Source: an uncultured Lachnospiraceae bacterium
GTDB lineage: Bacteria; Bacillota; Clostridia; Lachnospirales; Lachnospiraceae
Reading direction: 5' to 3'
Assembly: GCA_900548905.1 (NCBI GenBank)
Contig: URMK01000004.1
Location: forward strand, 144,979 to 208,978
Length of the DNA: 64,000 bases
Shown here one piece after another: positions 52,492 to 60,888 of the stretch. Position numbers and translations under genes: made by a program. The notes beneath the pieces were generated by a model that was not told where the DNA came from, did not search any database, and worked only from the letters and a program-made list of their open reading frames with translations. The stretch's first letter is position 1. Every line of letters starts with the position of its first letter.

Positions 52492-52798
52492 ATAAACACA
52501 TCTCCTCCTTATGATTTAATGATAAATCCAAAAGATATGTGCTTTATATGGATTATTATAGATATATTCCTGAAAAAAAGCAATTCCTTCGGATATAAAA
52601 AAATAAAACAGTCTTAAGTGGAATACTTGGCTGACAACGCCGAAAAAAGAGAAAATCTGATTCAGATAATTTATTTATATCACATTTGCCTTAAAAACAA
52701 AACCCTTAAAATATTAACTTTCCATAAACTTCGTTTCTGGGTAACCGTTCAGACGGAACCCAATTGATACCGCATCCGTCAGTGCAGGAACCGCCTTC
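52492..52798. other. Intergenic region between Rpn and LysR genes
   Basis: Apart from the Rpn promoter nothing specific is seen. The part near 52,600-52,800 is AT-rich and should hold the 3' end of the LysR transcript, but no clear terminator stem was found. Confidence 0.5.
52555..52583 (-). promoter_or_regulatory. Promoter of the Rpn gene
   Basis: On the minus strand, TTGCTT (52,583-52,578), a 17-base spacer and TATAAT (52,560-52,555) precede the start codon by about 64 bases. Confidence 0.6.
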
Positions 52799-53725
52799 TC
52801 AATGAAACAGCTTCATAATCTCGCTGATAAACGCCCTCTCCACCCGGGTAAGCTCCGTCTGATTCTTCTTAATCCACCCGAATTCATACTTCAGATTCAC
52901 GTTCTGATACGGATAAATCACCATGGAGATAGGCAGGTTCAGCTTACTGTATATCTTTGCGCTCTGAGCCACGCAGAAATAGGCAGGAATCTGCCCGCAC
53001 AGACTCACCGCCGTATCATTATCCGCCACATAGACCACCCGGGGATTCCCGAACGCCGTACGGATTTCTTTTTCCTCCCGGGTAAACGGATAAATCGTCT
53101 CCTTTGTCATTATCAGCAGCTGATCGGACAAAAGCCCCTTCCGAAGCCGGGTAACTCCCAGCTCATTCACAGGGTTGTTCCTGTCCACGGCCACTCCCAC
53201 GTTCAGTCTCCCCAGGGCATGATACTCCATATCATTCTGGGAGAAAACGGAACAGGCTTCCTCTGTATACAGATTCAGCGTCATCAGAATTCCCAGATCG
53301 CATCTTCCCTCTTTCACATCGGTAAAAACCTCCGAATAGGTTTTCTGGTAGAACTGGAAATCGGTATCCGCGTTCAAATGCTGGGCAAGAAGCCTTGCAA
53401 AGATTTCGCTGGCAAAAAGCATCTGGCCGCAGGAAGCGCTGAATTTCAGGGGCTGGCCTTTTTTCTCCTCAGCCTGGACGGCCATGCTCTTTATCCGTTC
53501 CACATGCTGCAGGGTTTTTTCCGCTTCTGCCAGAAAAGATCTTCCGAAGTCCGTGGTTGCAATCCCTTCCGTAGTGCGGATGAAAATCTGCTGCTCCAGC
53601 TCCAGTTCCAGGGCATGGATCGATTTACTCAATGCGGACTGGGAAATATAAAGGGTCTGGGCCGCCCTGCTGAACGATCCCAGACGGTTGATTTCACTTG
53701 CATAAATGAGCTGATTCAGATTCAT
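52799..53725 (-). CDS. LysR family transcriptional regulator
   Basis: This 308-residue protein has an N-terminal winged HTH (MNLNQLIYASEINRLGSFSRAA, SQSALSKSIHALE) and a C-terminal substrate-binding fold. The start at 53,725 follows a GAAGGGA site. A longer frame up to 53,785 would lie in the amidohydrolase gene. It overlaps that gene by 32 bases, so they share a transcript, and it is probably the regulator of this peptide-transport operon, with a small-molecule co-inducer. Confidence 0.88.
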   Translation of the reverse strand: MNLNQLIYASEINRLGSFSRAAQTLYISQSALSKSIHALELELEQQIFIRTTEGIATTDFGRSFLAEAEKTLQHVERIKSMAVQAEEKKGQPLKFSASCGQMLFASEIFARLLAQHLNADTDFQFYQKTYSEVFTDVKEGRCDLGILMTLNLYTEEACSVFSQNDMEYHALGRLNVGVAVDRNNPVNELGVTRLRKGLLSDQLLIMTKETIYPFTREEKEIRTAFGNPRVVYVADNDTAVSLCGQIPAYFCVAQSAKIYSKLNLPISMVIYPYQNVNLKYEFGWIKKNQTELTRVERAFISEIMKLFH

Positions 53726-54893
53726 ATACGCATATCCCTTCCTGCCAGACGGCCTGCACATCCTCCAGCGCACGAATATTTTCACCCGGATTTCCCCTTA
53801 CTGCAAGCAGATCCGCCAGACAGCCTTCCCGAAGCAGCCCCAGGCTGTCCGAAAGCCCCAGCGCCTTTGCGCCGTTTCCGGTGGCACAGGCGATTGCTTC
53901 CATAGGGGATATCCCATATTGTACCATAAGGGCACATTCCCTGGCTACCGGAGATGCCTGGGGATGGCTGCAGGCATCCGTATCTGTTCCCGTCGCCACA
54001 AGAACGCCCGTATCATAGAGTTTTTTAAACATATCCCGATAGGTTTCCACCGTATCCTTCAGATATGCCCCGTTACTGCTCAAATCCCCGTCCGCCAGGT
54101 TATTTTTCACCAGTTCGTACGCATAATGGAATACATAGATGGTGGGAACCCATGTCTGTCCGTTATCCCGCATCCGCTCCGCCTGTTCCACACTCAGATG
54201 CGTACCGTGCTCTATACTGTCACAGCCGGCCTGGATACACATTTCCATAGACGGCCCATAGCCTGCATGCGCCGCCACCTTCCGGCCAAACCGGTGGGCC
54301 TCCGACACCGCCGCATCAAGCTCTTCCTGGTTAAATTCCTCTCCCCGGTATGCTTCGCTGTCCAGAAGCTTGATACAGTCGGCGCCATCCCGGATATTGC
54401 GTCGTACGGCCCTCCGGACGGCTTCCACACCGTCCACTTCCTCTACCGCTCCTGTCATGCTGCAGCCGTGACCGCCCGTAATGCACAGCCCCCGGAGGCT
54501 GGTAACAATACGGGGAACCCGGAGATACCCCGCGGCAGCGGCCTCCTTCAGAACCGTGCCGATGCCGTCGGCGCTGGACATATCCCGGATAGTGGTCACT
54601 CCGGCCTTCAGGGTATCTTCCATCCGTTTTCCTATAAAATAAGCCCGCAGCATCCTGTCTTCCGCGAGCCTTTCCGCATTTTTCTCCCCGTAATAATAGC
54701 CTATATGGGTATGCATATCAATCATACCCGGCATCAGCGTACAGCCCGGAAGCCGGATTTCTTCTTCCGGAAACAGACGGCGAAGCTCTTCCGCCCTGCC
54801 TGCTGCCAGAATCCGTTTCCCCCGCAGCACCACGGCTCCCTGTTCAATCACGGTCTTTCCATCCCCGATTATCAATCTGTCTGCTACAAGCAT
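53694..54893 (-). CDS. Amidohydrolase family protein, dipeptidase-like
   Basis: This 399-residue protein has the amidohydrolase signature PGMIDMHTHIGYYYG (H61, H63), a probable metal-bridging Lys (K175 in DCIKLLDSE), H209 (AAHAG), H229 (SIEHGTHLS) and GTDTDA (D304). This is the imidazolonepropionase/Xaa-Pro and Xaa-Arg dipeptidase branch. It lacks a signal peptide and should hydrolyse imported dipeptides or cyclic amides in the cytoplasm. It lies downstream of the Opp genes, separated by a MITE-like element, and has a GGAGG site. Confidence 0.85.
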   Translation of the reverse strand: MLVADRLIIGDGKTVIEQGAVVLRGKRILAAGRAEELRRLFPEEEIRLPGCTLMPGMIDMHTHIGYYYGEKNAERLAEDRMLRAYFIGKRMEDTLKAGVTTIRDMSSADGIGTVLKEAAAAGYLRVPRIVTSLRGLCITGGHGCSMTGAVEEVDGVEAVRRAVRRNIRDGADCIKLLDSEAYRGEEFNQEELDAAVSEAHRFGRKVAAHAGYGPSMEMCIQAGCDSIEHGTHLSVEQAERMRDNGQTWVPTIYVFHYAYELVKNNLADGDLSSNGAYLKDTVETYRDMFKKLYDTGVLVATGTDTDACSHPQASPVARECALMVQYGISPMEAIACATGNGAKALGLSDSLGLLREGCLADLLAVRGNPGENIRALEDVQAVWQEGICVYESESAHLCK

Positions 54894-54934
54894 CCCTTAT
54901 TCCTCCTTCGATATGGCACTGGTACAGCGTTGCA

Positions 54935-55100
54935 CTAGAGCGTGTTAGAAAATTGCTTTCTGCAAGATGTGCGTCACAATTTGTGGGGAATTTGTCCCAA
55001 ATTTATGAGGCGTAGCGGGCTACGTTGATTGAATTTGGGATAAATTCCACGCAAAGTGCGGCGTGCAGATTGCGGGAATGAATTTTCAAACACACTCTAG
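54935..55100. mobile_element. MITE-like element with 20-bp terminal inverted repeats
   Basis: The ends CTAGAGCGTGTTAGAAAATT and, read inward from the right, CTAGAGTGTGTTTGAAAATT match at 18 of 20 bases. Inner segments are also complementary (GGAATTTGTCCCAAATT against AATTTGGGATAAATTCC), so the whole 166 bases can fold into one long hairpin. There is no coding capacity. The TAG stop codon of the OppF gene lies in the right-hand CTAG. Confidence 0.8.
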
Positions 55101-56077
55101 GCCAGTTCCCCCGCGCGGATGCACATAACCTTATGCCCATCCTCCGGCTCCGCCACCCTGATATGTTCCCTGCATTCTTCCCTGGCATAAGGGCACCTCC
55201 CCGCAAACCTGCAGCCTGCCGGAGGATTATAAGGCGTGGGAAGATCTCCCTCCAGAAGAATCCTGTTTTTTTCCTCTTTTTCTTTTCTGGTAAAGGCAGG
55301 GGCCGCGGAAAGCAGCGCCCGGGTATAAGGATGGGCCGGGGTATCAAAAATCTGCTTCTTGCTTCCCATTTCCACAATCTGCCCCAGATACATCACCGCC
55401 ACATCGTCGCTGATAAAACGGACAATGCTCAGATCATGGGAAATAAAAAGATAGGTAAGCCCCATATCCTCCTGCATATCCTTCAGCAGGTTGATGATCT
55501 GGGCCTGTATGGAAACATCCAGCGCGGATACGGCCTCGTCGCAGACCACAAATTCCGGACTGACTGCCAGCGCCCTGGCAATGCTGATACGCTGCCTCTG
55601 CCCGCCGGAAAACTGGTGAGGGAAACGCAGGGCCTGCTCCGGAAACAGACCGCATTTTTCCATGACAGCCTCCACCCGTTCCTCCAGTTCCGTCCGGGAA
55701 GAGACCAGCTTATGGGCCAGCAGTCCTTCTCCTATCAAATCATATACCGTCATTCTTGGATCCAGTGAGGAATAAGGATCCTGAAAAATAATCTGCATTT
55801 TCCTGCGCAGTTTGTGCAGCGCATCTCCGGCGGCCGTGCACACATCCACTCCGTCGATAAGAACCTGTCCCTCTGTGGCGGGCGTAAGTCCCAGTATCGT
55901 CCGGCCGGCCGTGGATTTTCCGCAGCCGCTTTCCCCCACAAGCCCAAGGACCTTTCCTTTGGGTATGGTAAAGCTGACATCGTCCACCGCCTGGACATAT
56001 CCCAATGTATGCTGGATAAAACCTCCCTTTACCGGGAAATATTTTTTCAGATTCCGTACTTCTACCATTGTTTCCAT
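55097..56077 (-). CDS. oppF: Oligopeptide ABC transporter ATPase (OppF type)
   Basis: This 326-residue ATPase has Walker A GESGCGKST (48-56), the signature FSGGQRQRISIARAL, Walker B FVVCDEAVSALD and the C-terminal oligopeptide_HPY block CRFAGRCPYAREEC, which is typical of OppF/DppF. It powers import with the OppD-type partner. Its stop codon is formed by the first bases of the MITE-like element, so the original C-terminus may have been changed by the insertion. Confidence 0.9.
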   Translation of the reverse strand: METMVEVRNLKKYFPVKGGFIQHTLGYVQAVDDVSFTIPKGKVLGLVGESGCGKSTAGRTILGLTPATEGQVLIDGVDVCTAAGDALHKLRRKMQIIFQDPYSSLDPRMTVYDLIGEGLLAHKLVSSRTELEERVEAVMEKCGLFPEQALRFPHQFSGGQRQRISIARALAVSPEFVVCDEAVSALDVSIQAQIINLLKDMQEDMGLTYLFISHDLSIVRFISDDVAVMYLGQIVEMGSKKQIFDTPAHPYTRALLSAAPAFTRKEKEEKNRILLEGDLPTPYNPPAGCRFAGRCPYAREECREHIRVAEPEDGHKVMCIRAGELA

Positions 56078-56101
56078 TGTTTATCCTTCCGCAAAACCAG
56101 T

Positions 56102-57088
56102 TTACTCACAGCCGCCGCCGTATTTCCAGCAGAACACCTGATGCTCTCCGGAAATCCGGGAGGCCTCCGGGAATTCCGTTTCACATTTCTTCCCCGCATA
56201 CCGGCATCTGGGGTGGAACGGGCAGCCTTCCGGCTTATCGTTCAGGGAGGGCACATTTCCCGGTATCACCTCCAGGCGGTCGCCTTCAAAATCCGCACGC
56301 GGCCTGGAATGGATCAATCCCAGGGTATAAGGATGGGCGGCGTGCTCAAACAGCTCGTCCGTAGGCGCCACTTCACACACCCTTCCGCCGTACATCACCA
56401 CAACACGATCCGCCATTTCACTGATTACTCCCAGATCATGGGTGATAAAAATACAGGAACTTCCCGTCTCCGCCTTCAGCTCATTCATCAAATCCAGAAT
56501 CTGTGCCTGTATGGTCACATCCAGCGCAGTCGTTGGTTCATCGGCAATAATCAGCTTCGGGGAAGTGATAAGCGCCATGGCAATCATCACCCTCTGGCGC
56601 ATTCCCCCGGAAAGGCTGAAAGGATAACGGAACATCATTTCTTCGGGCATAGGGATTTTCACCTTTTTCAGATATTCCACACACCGTTCCCCGGCCTGTC
56701 TGTCACGGATCTTCTGGTGGTTTTTCAGGGCCTCTTTCATCTGATCACCAATGGTATACAGCGGGTTCAGGGCAGTCATAGGCTCCTGGAAAATAATAGA
56801 AATTTCCTTCCCCCGGATTTTCCGCAGTTCTTTTTCGTTCATCTGCAGGGTATCCCTGCCTTCAAAAAGGATCTGTCCGCTTTCATATTTCACGTTGCCG
56901 CCCTGCACCAGCTTGACCACGGACATACAGCTGACGCTTTTTCCGCAGCCGCTTTCCCCCACAACGCCCAGGGTTTCCCCCTTTTTTACTTCAAAGGACA
57001 CATCGTCAACCGCTTTTAGCACCGCGTCGTCCGTTACAAAATAGGTTTTCAGATTCCGTATGGAAAGCAGCGTTTCCTGTTCACTCAT
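56102..57088 (-). CDS. oppD: Oligopeptide ABC transporter ATPase (OppD type)
   Basis: This 328-residue ATPase has Walker A GESGCGKSV, the signature LSGGMRQRVMIAMAL, Walker B LIIADEPTTALD and the C-terminal block CPFHPRCRYAGKKC. The start at 57,088 follows GAGAGGTG. An in-frame ATG 15 bases upstream lacks spacing. It forms the second of two ATP-binding subunits and lies between permease OppC and OppF. Confidence 0.9.
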   Translation of the reverse strand: MSEQETLLSIRNLKTYFVTDDAVLKAVDDVSFEVKKGETLGVVGESGCGKSVSCMSVVKLVQGGNVKYESGQILFEGRDTLQMNEKELRKIRGKEISIIFQEPMTALNPLYTIGDQMKEALKNHQKIRDRQAGERCVEYLKKVKIPMPEEMMFRYPFSLSGGMRQRVMIAMALITSPKLIIADEPTTALDVTIQAQILDLMNELKAETGSSCIFITHDLGVISEMADRVVVMYGGRVCEVAPTDELFEHAAHPYTLGLIHSRPRADFEGDRLEVIPGNVPSLNDKPEGCPFHPRCRYAGKKCETEFPEASRISGEHQVFCWKYGGGCE

Positions 57089-57119
57089 GTTAACACCTCT
57101 CAATCCGCCGGGGCGGAAC

Positions 57120-57992
57120 TCACAGTTTCATTTTCGGATCCAGCGCATCCCGCAGGCCGTCTCCCACCAGATTCAGAGCCAGAGCGCTCAGGGCGATAGC
57201 CATACCGGGGAACAGGAGCAGATAAGGCGCTGTTTTCATATAATCCCTTGCCGTACTGAGCATAACACCCCATTCCGGTGTGGGCGGCTGGACACCCATG
57301 CCGATAAAAGACAGGCCGGCGGCCGTCAGCATCATGGAGGCAACCGACATACTCGCCTGGATGATGATGGGTCCCATGGCGTTTGGCAGGATATGCCTCA
57401 TAATAATGGTAAAATTACTGCTGTCACAAGCCCTTGCCGCCATGATATATTCCTGCTCCACAATGGACAGGATAACCGATCGGACAATCCGTATAAAGCC
57501 GGGCAGACTTACGATTGTTACCGCAATCAGCAGGTTCCGCATGCTGGATCCAAGCGCCGCCACTACGGCCAGGGCAAACAGAAGACCCGGGACACAATTG
57601 AGCACATCACAGATACGCATTACCACGCTGTCAAATTTCGAACCGTATATCCCGCAGCAGGCCCCGATAATCCCCCCCAGCAGCAGGGAAACCGCCGTAG
57701 TTCCCACCCCGAGAGAAAGGGAACGCCTGCTTCCATGGATGATCCGCGCAAGCATATCCCGGCCGAACTCATCCGTTCCCAGCCAGTGCCGGGCGCAGGG
57801 CGCCATCAGCCGGTCCCCGGGGCTTTGGGCGATTGCCGCTTCATAGGGGATCAGCAAATCTGCAAACAAGGCAAAAAAAACAAATACCGCAAGTACCGCA
57901 AGACCTGCCATAGCCGCCTTATTTTTTCGGAACAGCTTCCAGGCATCCGCCGCATTGCTGCTCTTTCTTTTCTTTTTGTTCCTTTTATTCAT
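57120..57992 (-). CDS. oppC: Oligopeptide ABC transporter permease (OppC type)
   Basis: This 290-residue protein has five to six helices, the N-terminal KLFRKNKAAMAGLAVLAVFVFFA part typical of OppC, HWLGTDEFGRDMLARIIHG and the EAA-like loop AARACDSSNFTIIMRHILPNAMGP. The start at 57,992 is behind GGGAGGG. A frame upstream to 58,088 would overlap the OppB gene. Confidence 0.9.
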   Translation of the reverse strand: MNKRNKKKRKSSNAADAWKLFRKNKAAMAGLAVLAVFVFFALFADLLIPYEAAIAQSPGDRLMAPCARHWLGTDEFGRDMLARIIHGSRRSLSLGVGTTAVSLLLGGIIGACCGIYGSKFDSVVMRICDVLNCVPGLLFALAVVAALGSSMRNLLIAVTIVSLPGFIRIVRSVILSIVEQEYIMAARACDSSNFTIIMRHILPNAMGPIIIQASMSVASMMLTAAGLSFIGMGVQPPTPEWGVMLSTARDYMKTAPYLLLFPGMAIALSALALNLVGDGLRDALDPKMKL

Positions 57993-58044
57993 CTTTCCCT
58001 CCCGGCCGCGCCGGCCGCCACATTCAAAAGCACCTTCCCTGTTA

Positions 58045-58974
58045 CTATTTAACCACCTTTTCCCGGATACGGGGATCAATGACCGCATACAGGATATCCA
58101 CTACCACCATCACCAGGCAGAAAAAGGTGGACAGGAATACGGTGGAGGACATTACTACAGGAATGTCCTTGCTCCGGATAGCTGTCAGGATGTAATTTCC
58201 CAGGCCGGGTATGGCAAAAACCGTTTCACAGATCACCGCGCCGCCCAAAATGGAGCCGAAGCTGGTTCCCATCACGGTAAGAACCGGAAGAAGGGCATTT
58301 TTCAAAGCATGCTTCCATACCATACAGACAGGCGTACAGCCCTTCGCTTTTGCCGTACGCATATAATCCTGCCGTATGGCCTCCAGCATGGTGGTACGGG
58401 TAAGCCGCATCAGCTGGGCGCTTCCTCCCGCTGCCAGCGTCAGAACCGGCAGGATATAGCTTTTCCATTCCGCGATCCCGTGGGTCGGCAGTATTCCCAG
58501 CTTCAGGCCGAACACATATATCAGCACCATTCCCAGAAAAAAGCCGGGGATGGATGCCAGCAGAATTGCCGTTATGGTACTGAAGGTATCCGCGAAGGAA
58601 TATTGTCTCACCGCCGACAGAATCCCAAGGGATATCCCCGCAATGGAGGACAGCACGAAGGAAAGGAAACCCAGCTTCAGCGTGACAGGCAGCTTGGTGA
58701 AAAATTCACCTGTAAAGGGCTGCCTAGTCCGGTAAGAGGTTCCCAGATCCCCCTGGATCAAATCCCCTATATAGGAAGCAAACCGCACCAGAAAGGGACG
58801 ATCATAGCCCAGCTCGTGATTCAGCGCATCCACCGTTTCCTGCTTGGCGGAAATACCCAGTATCTGCCTTCCCGGATCTCCCGGCGTGAAATTCATAATA
58901 GAAAAAACAATAAACAGAACCCCCAGCAGAGTCGGTATGATAAGGAGCAGCCTTTTTAATATGTACTTCAGCAT
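58045..58974 (-). CDS. oppB: Oligopeptide ABC transporter permease (OppB type)
   Basis: This 309-residue protein starts MLKYILKRLLLIIPTLLGV, has a large first extracytoplasmic loop (NFTPGDPGRQILGISAKQE), QPFTGEFFTKLPVTLKLG and the loop MRTAKAKGCTPVCMVWKHALKNALLP. These are the signs of the OppB/DppB permease. The start at 58,974 has AGAGGAG nine bases upstream. It is the first gene of the minus-strand operon. Confidence 0.9.
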   Translation of the reverse strand: MLKYILKRLLLIIPTLLGVLFIVFSIMNFTPGDPGRQILGISAKQETVDALNHELGYDRPFLVRFASYIGDLIQGDLGTSYRTRQPFTGEFFTKLPVTLKLGFLSFVLSSIAGISLGILSAVRQYSFADTFSTITAILLASIPGFFLGMVLIYVFGLKLGILPTHGIAEWKSYILPVLTLAAGGSAQLMRLTRTTMLEAIRQDYMRTAKAKGCTPVCMVWKHALKNALLPVLTVMGTSFGSILGGAVICETVFAIPGLGNYILTAIRSKDIPVVMSSTVFLSTFFCLVMVVVDILYAVIDPRIREKVVK

Positions 58975-59064
58975 TCTACATTTCTCCTCTGATCGTAGCA
59001 ATATATGTCGGATATGCATTATTTTCATAACGCAAACTTCAACACTTTATCGTAACATAGTCAT

Positions 59065-59093
59065 ATAATATTGCAATATGCGGCATCTGTCAA
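59065..59093 (-). promoter_or_regulatory. Strong promoter of the oppBCDF operon
   Basis: On the minus strand, a perfect TTGACA (59,093-59,088), a 17-base spacer and TATTAT (59,070-59,065) lie about 90 bases before the OppB start codon. Confidence 0.7.
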
Positions 59094-59218
59094 CAATTAG
59101 CCCCATCTATGGTATAACTTTTATTCATAGCATTCATGATATTTTTACAAATGCAAACCGGTTGTTTTCATGTATAATATTAGATATTTACTATGTTTGG
59201 TCATTTTATTTTTTGTTA

Positions 59219-59230
59219 CACGTTAACGTG
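59219..59230 (+). promoter_or_regulatory. 12-bp palindrome, possible operator
   Basis: CACGTTAACGTG is a perfect palindrome, extended by GTT/AAC with one mismatch. It lies about 20 bases before the ribosome binding site of the binding-protein gene and downstream of a TATAAT at 59,173-59,178. It could be the site of a repressor or catabolite regulator. Confidence 0.45.
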
Positions 59231-59260
59231 AACAAATTGATACAAAACGAGGAGGAATTT

Positions 59261-60835
59261 ATGAGAAAGAAATGGAAAGCTATTGCTGCTGTCTGCTGTG
59301 CGGCGGCACTCACCTTAAGCCTTACCGCCTGTTCCGGCGCATCCGGTTCCAATACCGGTTCCGACGGTATGGCAGCATCCGCAACCGACGGGGCGGAGAC
59401 GTCACAGTCTGCCGGAAGGACTGATTTAAACATCCGCATCGGCGACGCGTTTAGTACGGTGGATCCCCACAACCTGTCACTGAATGCCGACATGGGCCTT
59501 TGCCGGCAGATTTACGAACCCCTTTATTGGCTCAACGACAGCGCAGAAGAAGTTCCCATGCTGGCAACGGAATATTCCGTAAGCGAAGACGGCCTCACCT
59601 GGACCTTTAAACTGCGGGAAGGTGTCACCTTCCAGAACGGAGAAGCCCTGAAGGTCAGCGATGTGATCTATTCCTATGAGAGATGCTTCGACAACGCCTA
59701 TATGCAGGAAAAGGTGGAAGCCATAGACTCCATAACCGCCCCCGATGATTCCACTGTGGAACTTCATTTGAAATACCAGTTTTCACCCCTTATGGAAAAA
59801 ATCGCATCCATAGGTATCATCAGTGAAGCTTTTGCAGAAGAAAATATGGACGATCAGGGTCTTCTCGGCTTTAATGCCTGCGGAACCGGAGCCTATTCCA
59901 TGGCAGAGGCTATTCCCGATGTCAGCGTGACTCTGGAAGCATACCCCGGTTACTGGGGAGGCGAAGCTCCTGTCAAAACCCTTCATTTTGAACAGATCAC
60001 AGACGATACCACAGCCATTACAGCCTTCGAAGCCGGAGAAATTGACGTAATGGGTGTCCCTTCCGCCAACTGGGAAGAGATTTCCACCAACGATGCTTTT
60101 GAAACCTCCGCCCGCCCCTCCAATCATGTGGTCTATCTGATCTTCAATACGGAAACGGAACCTTTTAATAATAAAGAACTGCGTCAGGCGGTTGCTTATG
60201 CCGTAAATCGGCAGGATATCATTGACGTGGCCGCCGACGGATTAGCTGACACTGCTACCACTCTGGCCACCTCTTACATGTTCGGTTACACCGAGGATCA
60301 TATGTCCTACGAATATAATCCGGAAAAAGCAAAGGAGCTTCTGGCACAGGCCGGCTATCCCGACGGGCTGGATATCGGAAGCATCAAGACTATGGGCGGC
60401 TCTTATTTTGAAAAGGTAGTACAGGTTGTCCAGGCCGAGCTTGCTGAAATCGGCATCACCAGCACCATTGAAAGCATGGACGGAAACAGCCTGGTAAACG
60501 ACTGTATCACCGGCAATTTCGCTATGGCTGATATGGGGCAGAACCTGAGTTTGGATTATGATTTCCTGAAAACATACTTCAATGAAGAATATATCAACGG
60601 TCTGAACATGGCACGTTTTTCCGACAGTCACATCCAGGAGCTGTTTGAAAAAGGGGCCTCCACCACCGATAAAGAAGAGCGCCTTGCTATATATAAGGAA
60701 ATTGAAGACTTAACCCAGGAAGCCTGTGCTTATGTTCCGCTTTATAATCTGCAGACCACTACTGCATGGAACAAGGATCTGAATTATTCCCCTTCCATTA
60801 CCGGCGTTCTTTACAAAGACTGCAGCTGGAAATAA
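59261..60835 (+). CDS. oppA: Oligopeptide-binding lipoprotein (SBP family 5)
   Basis: This 524-residue protein has a lipoprotein signal (LTAC, Cys24), a Gly/Ser linker to about 55 and the DppA/OppA fold: LNIRIGDAFSTVDPHNLS, TFKLREGVTFQNGEALKVSDV, DSTVELHLKYQFSPLM and FNTETEPFNNKELRQAVAYA. It captures peptides and passes them to the oppBCDF system encoded divergently. The GAGGAGG site fixes the start at 59,261, although the frame is open upstream to 59,078. Confidence 0.9.
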   Translation: MRKKWKAIAAVCCAAALTLSLTACSGASGSNTGSDGMAASATDGAETSQSAGRTDLNIRIGDAFSTVDPHNLSLNADMGLCRQIYEPLYWLNDSAEEVPMLATEYSVSEDGLTWTFKLREGVTFQNGEALKVSDVIYSYERCFDNAYMQEKVEAIDSITAPDDSTVELHLKYQFSPLMEKIASIGIISEAFAEENMDDQGLLGFNACGTGAYSMAEAIPDVSVTLEAYPGYWGGEAPVKTLHFEQITDDTTAITAFEAGEIDVMGVPSANWEEISTNDAFETSARPSNHVVYLIFNTETEPFNNKELRQAVAYAVNRQDIIDVAADGLADTATTLATSYMFGYTEDHMSYEYNPEKAKELLAQAGYPDGLDIGSIKTMGGSYFEKVVQVVQAELAEIGITSTIESMDGNSLVNDCITGNFAMADMGQNLSLDYDFLKTYFNEEYINGLNMARFSDSHIQELFEKGASTTDKEERLAIYKEIEDLTQEACAYVPLYNLQTTTAWNKDLNYSPSITGVLYKDCSWK

Positions 60836-60888
60836 CGATACGTATCAGTCAAAATGCATGCGGCCGCGGCCGCGGAATCGAGGTTGCC

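Noticed and set aside
59078..59260. Longer N-terminus for the oligopeptide-binding protein
   Set aside because: The frame is open, but it would put about 60 residues before a perfect lipoprotein signal peptide and would cover the promoter region. The strong GAGGAGG site fixes the start at 59,261.
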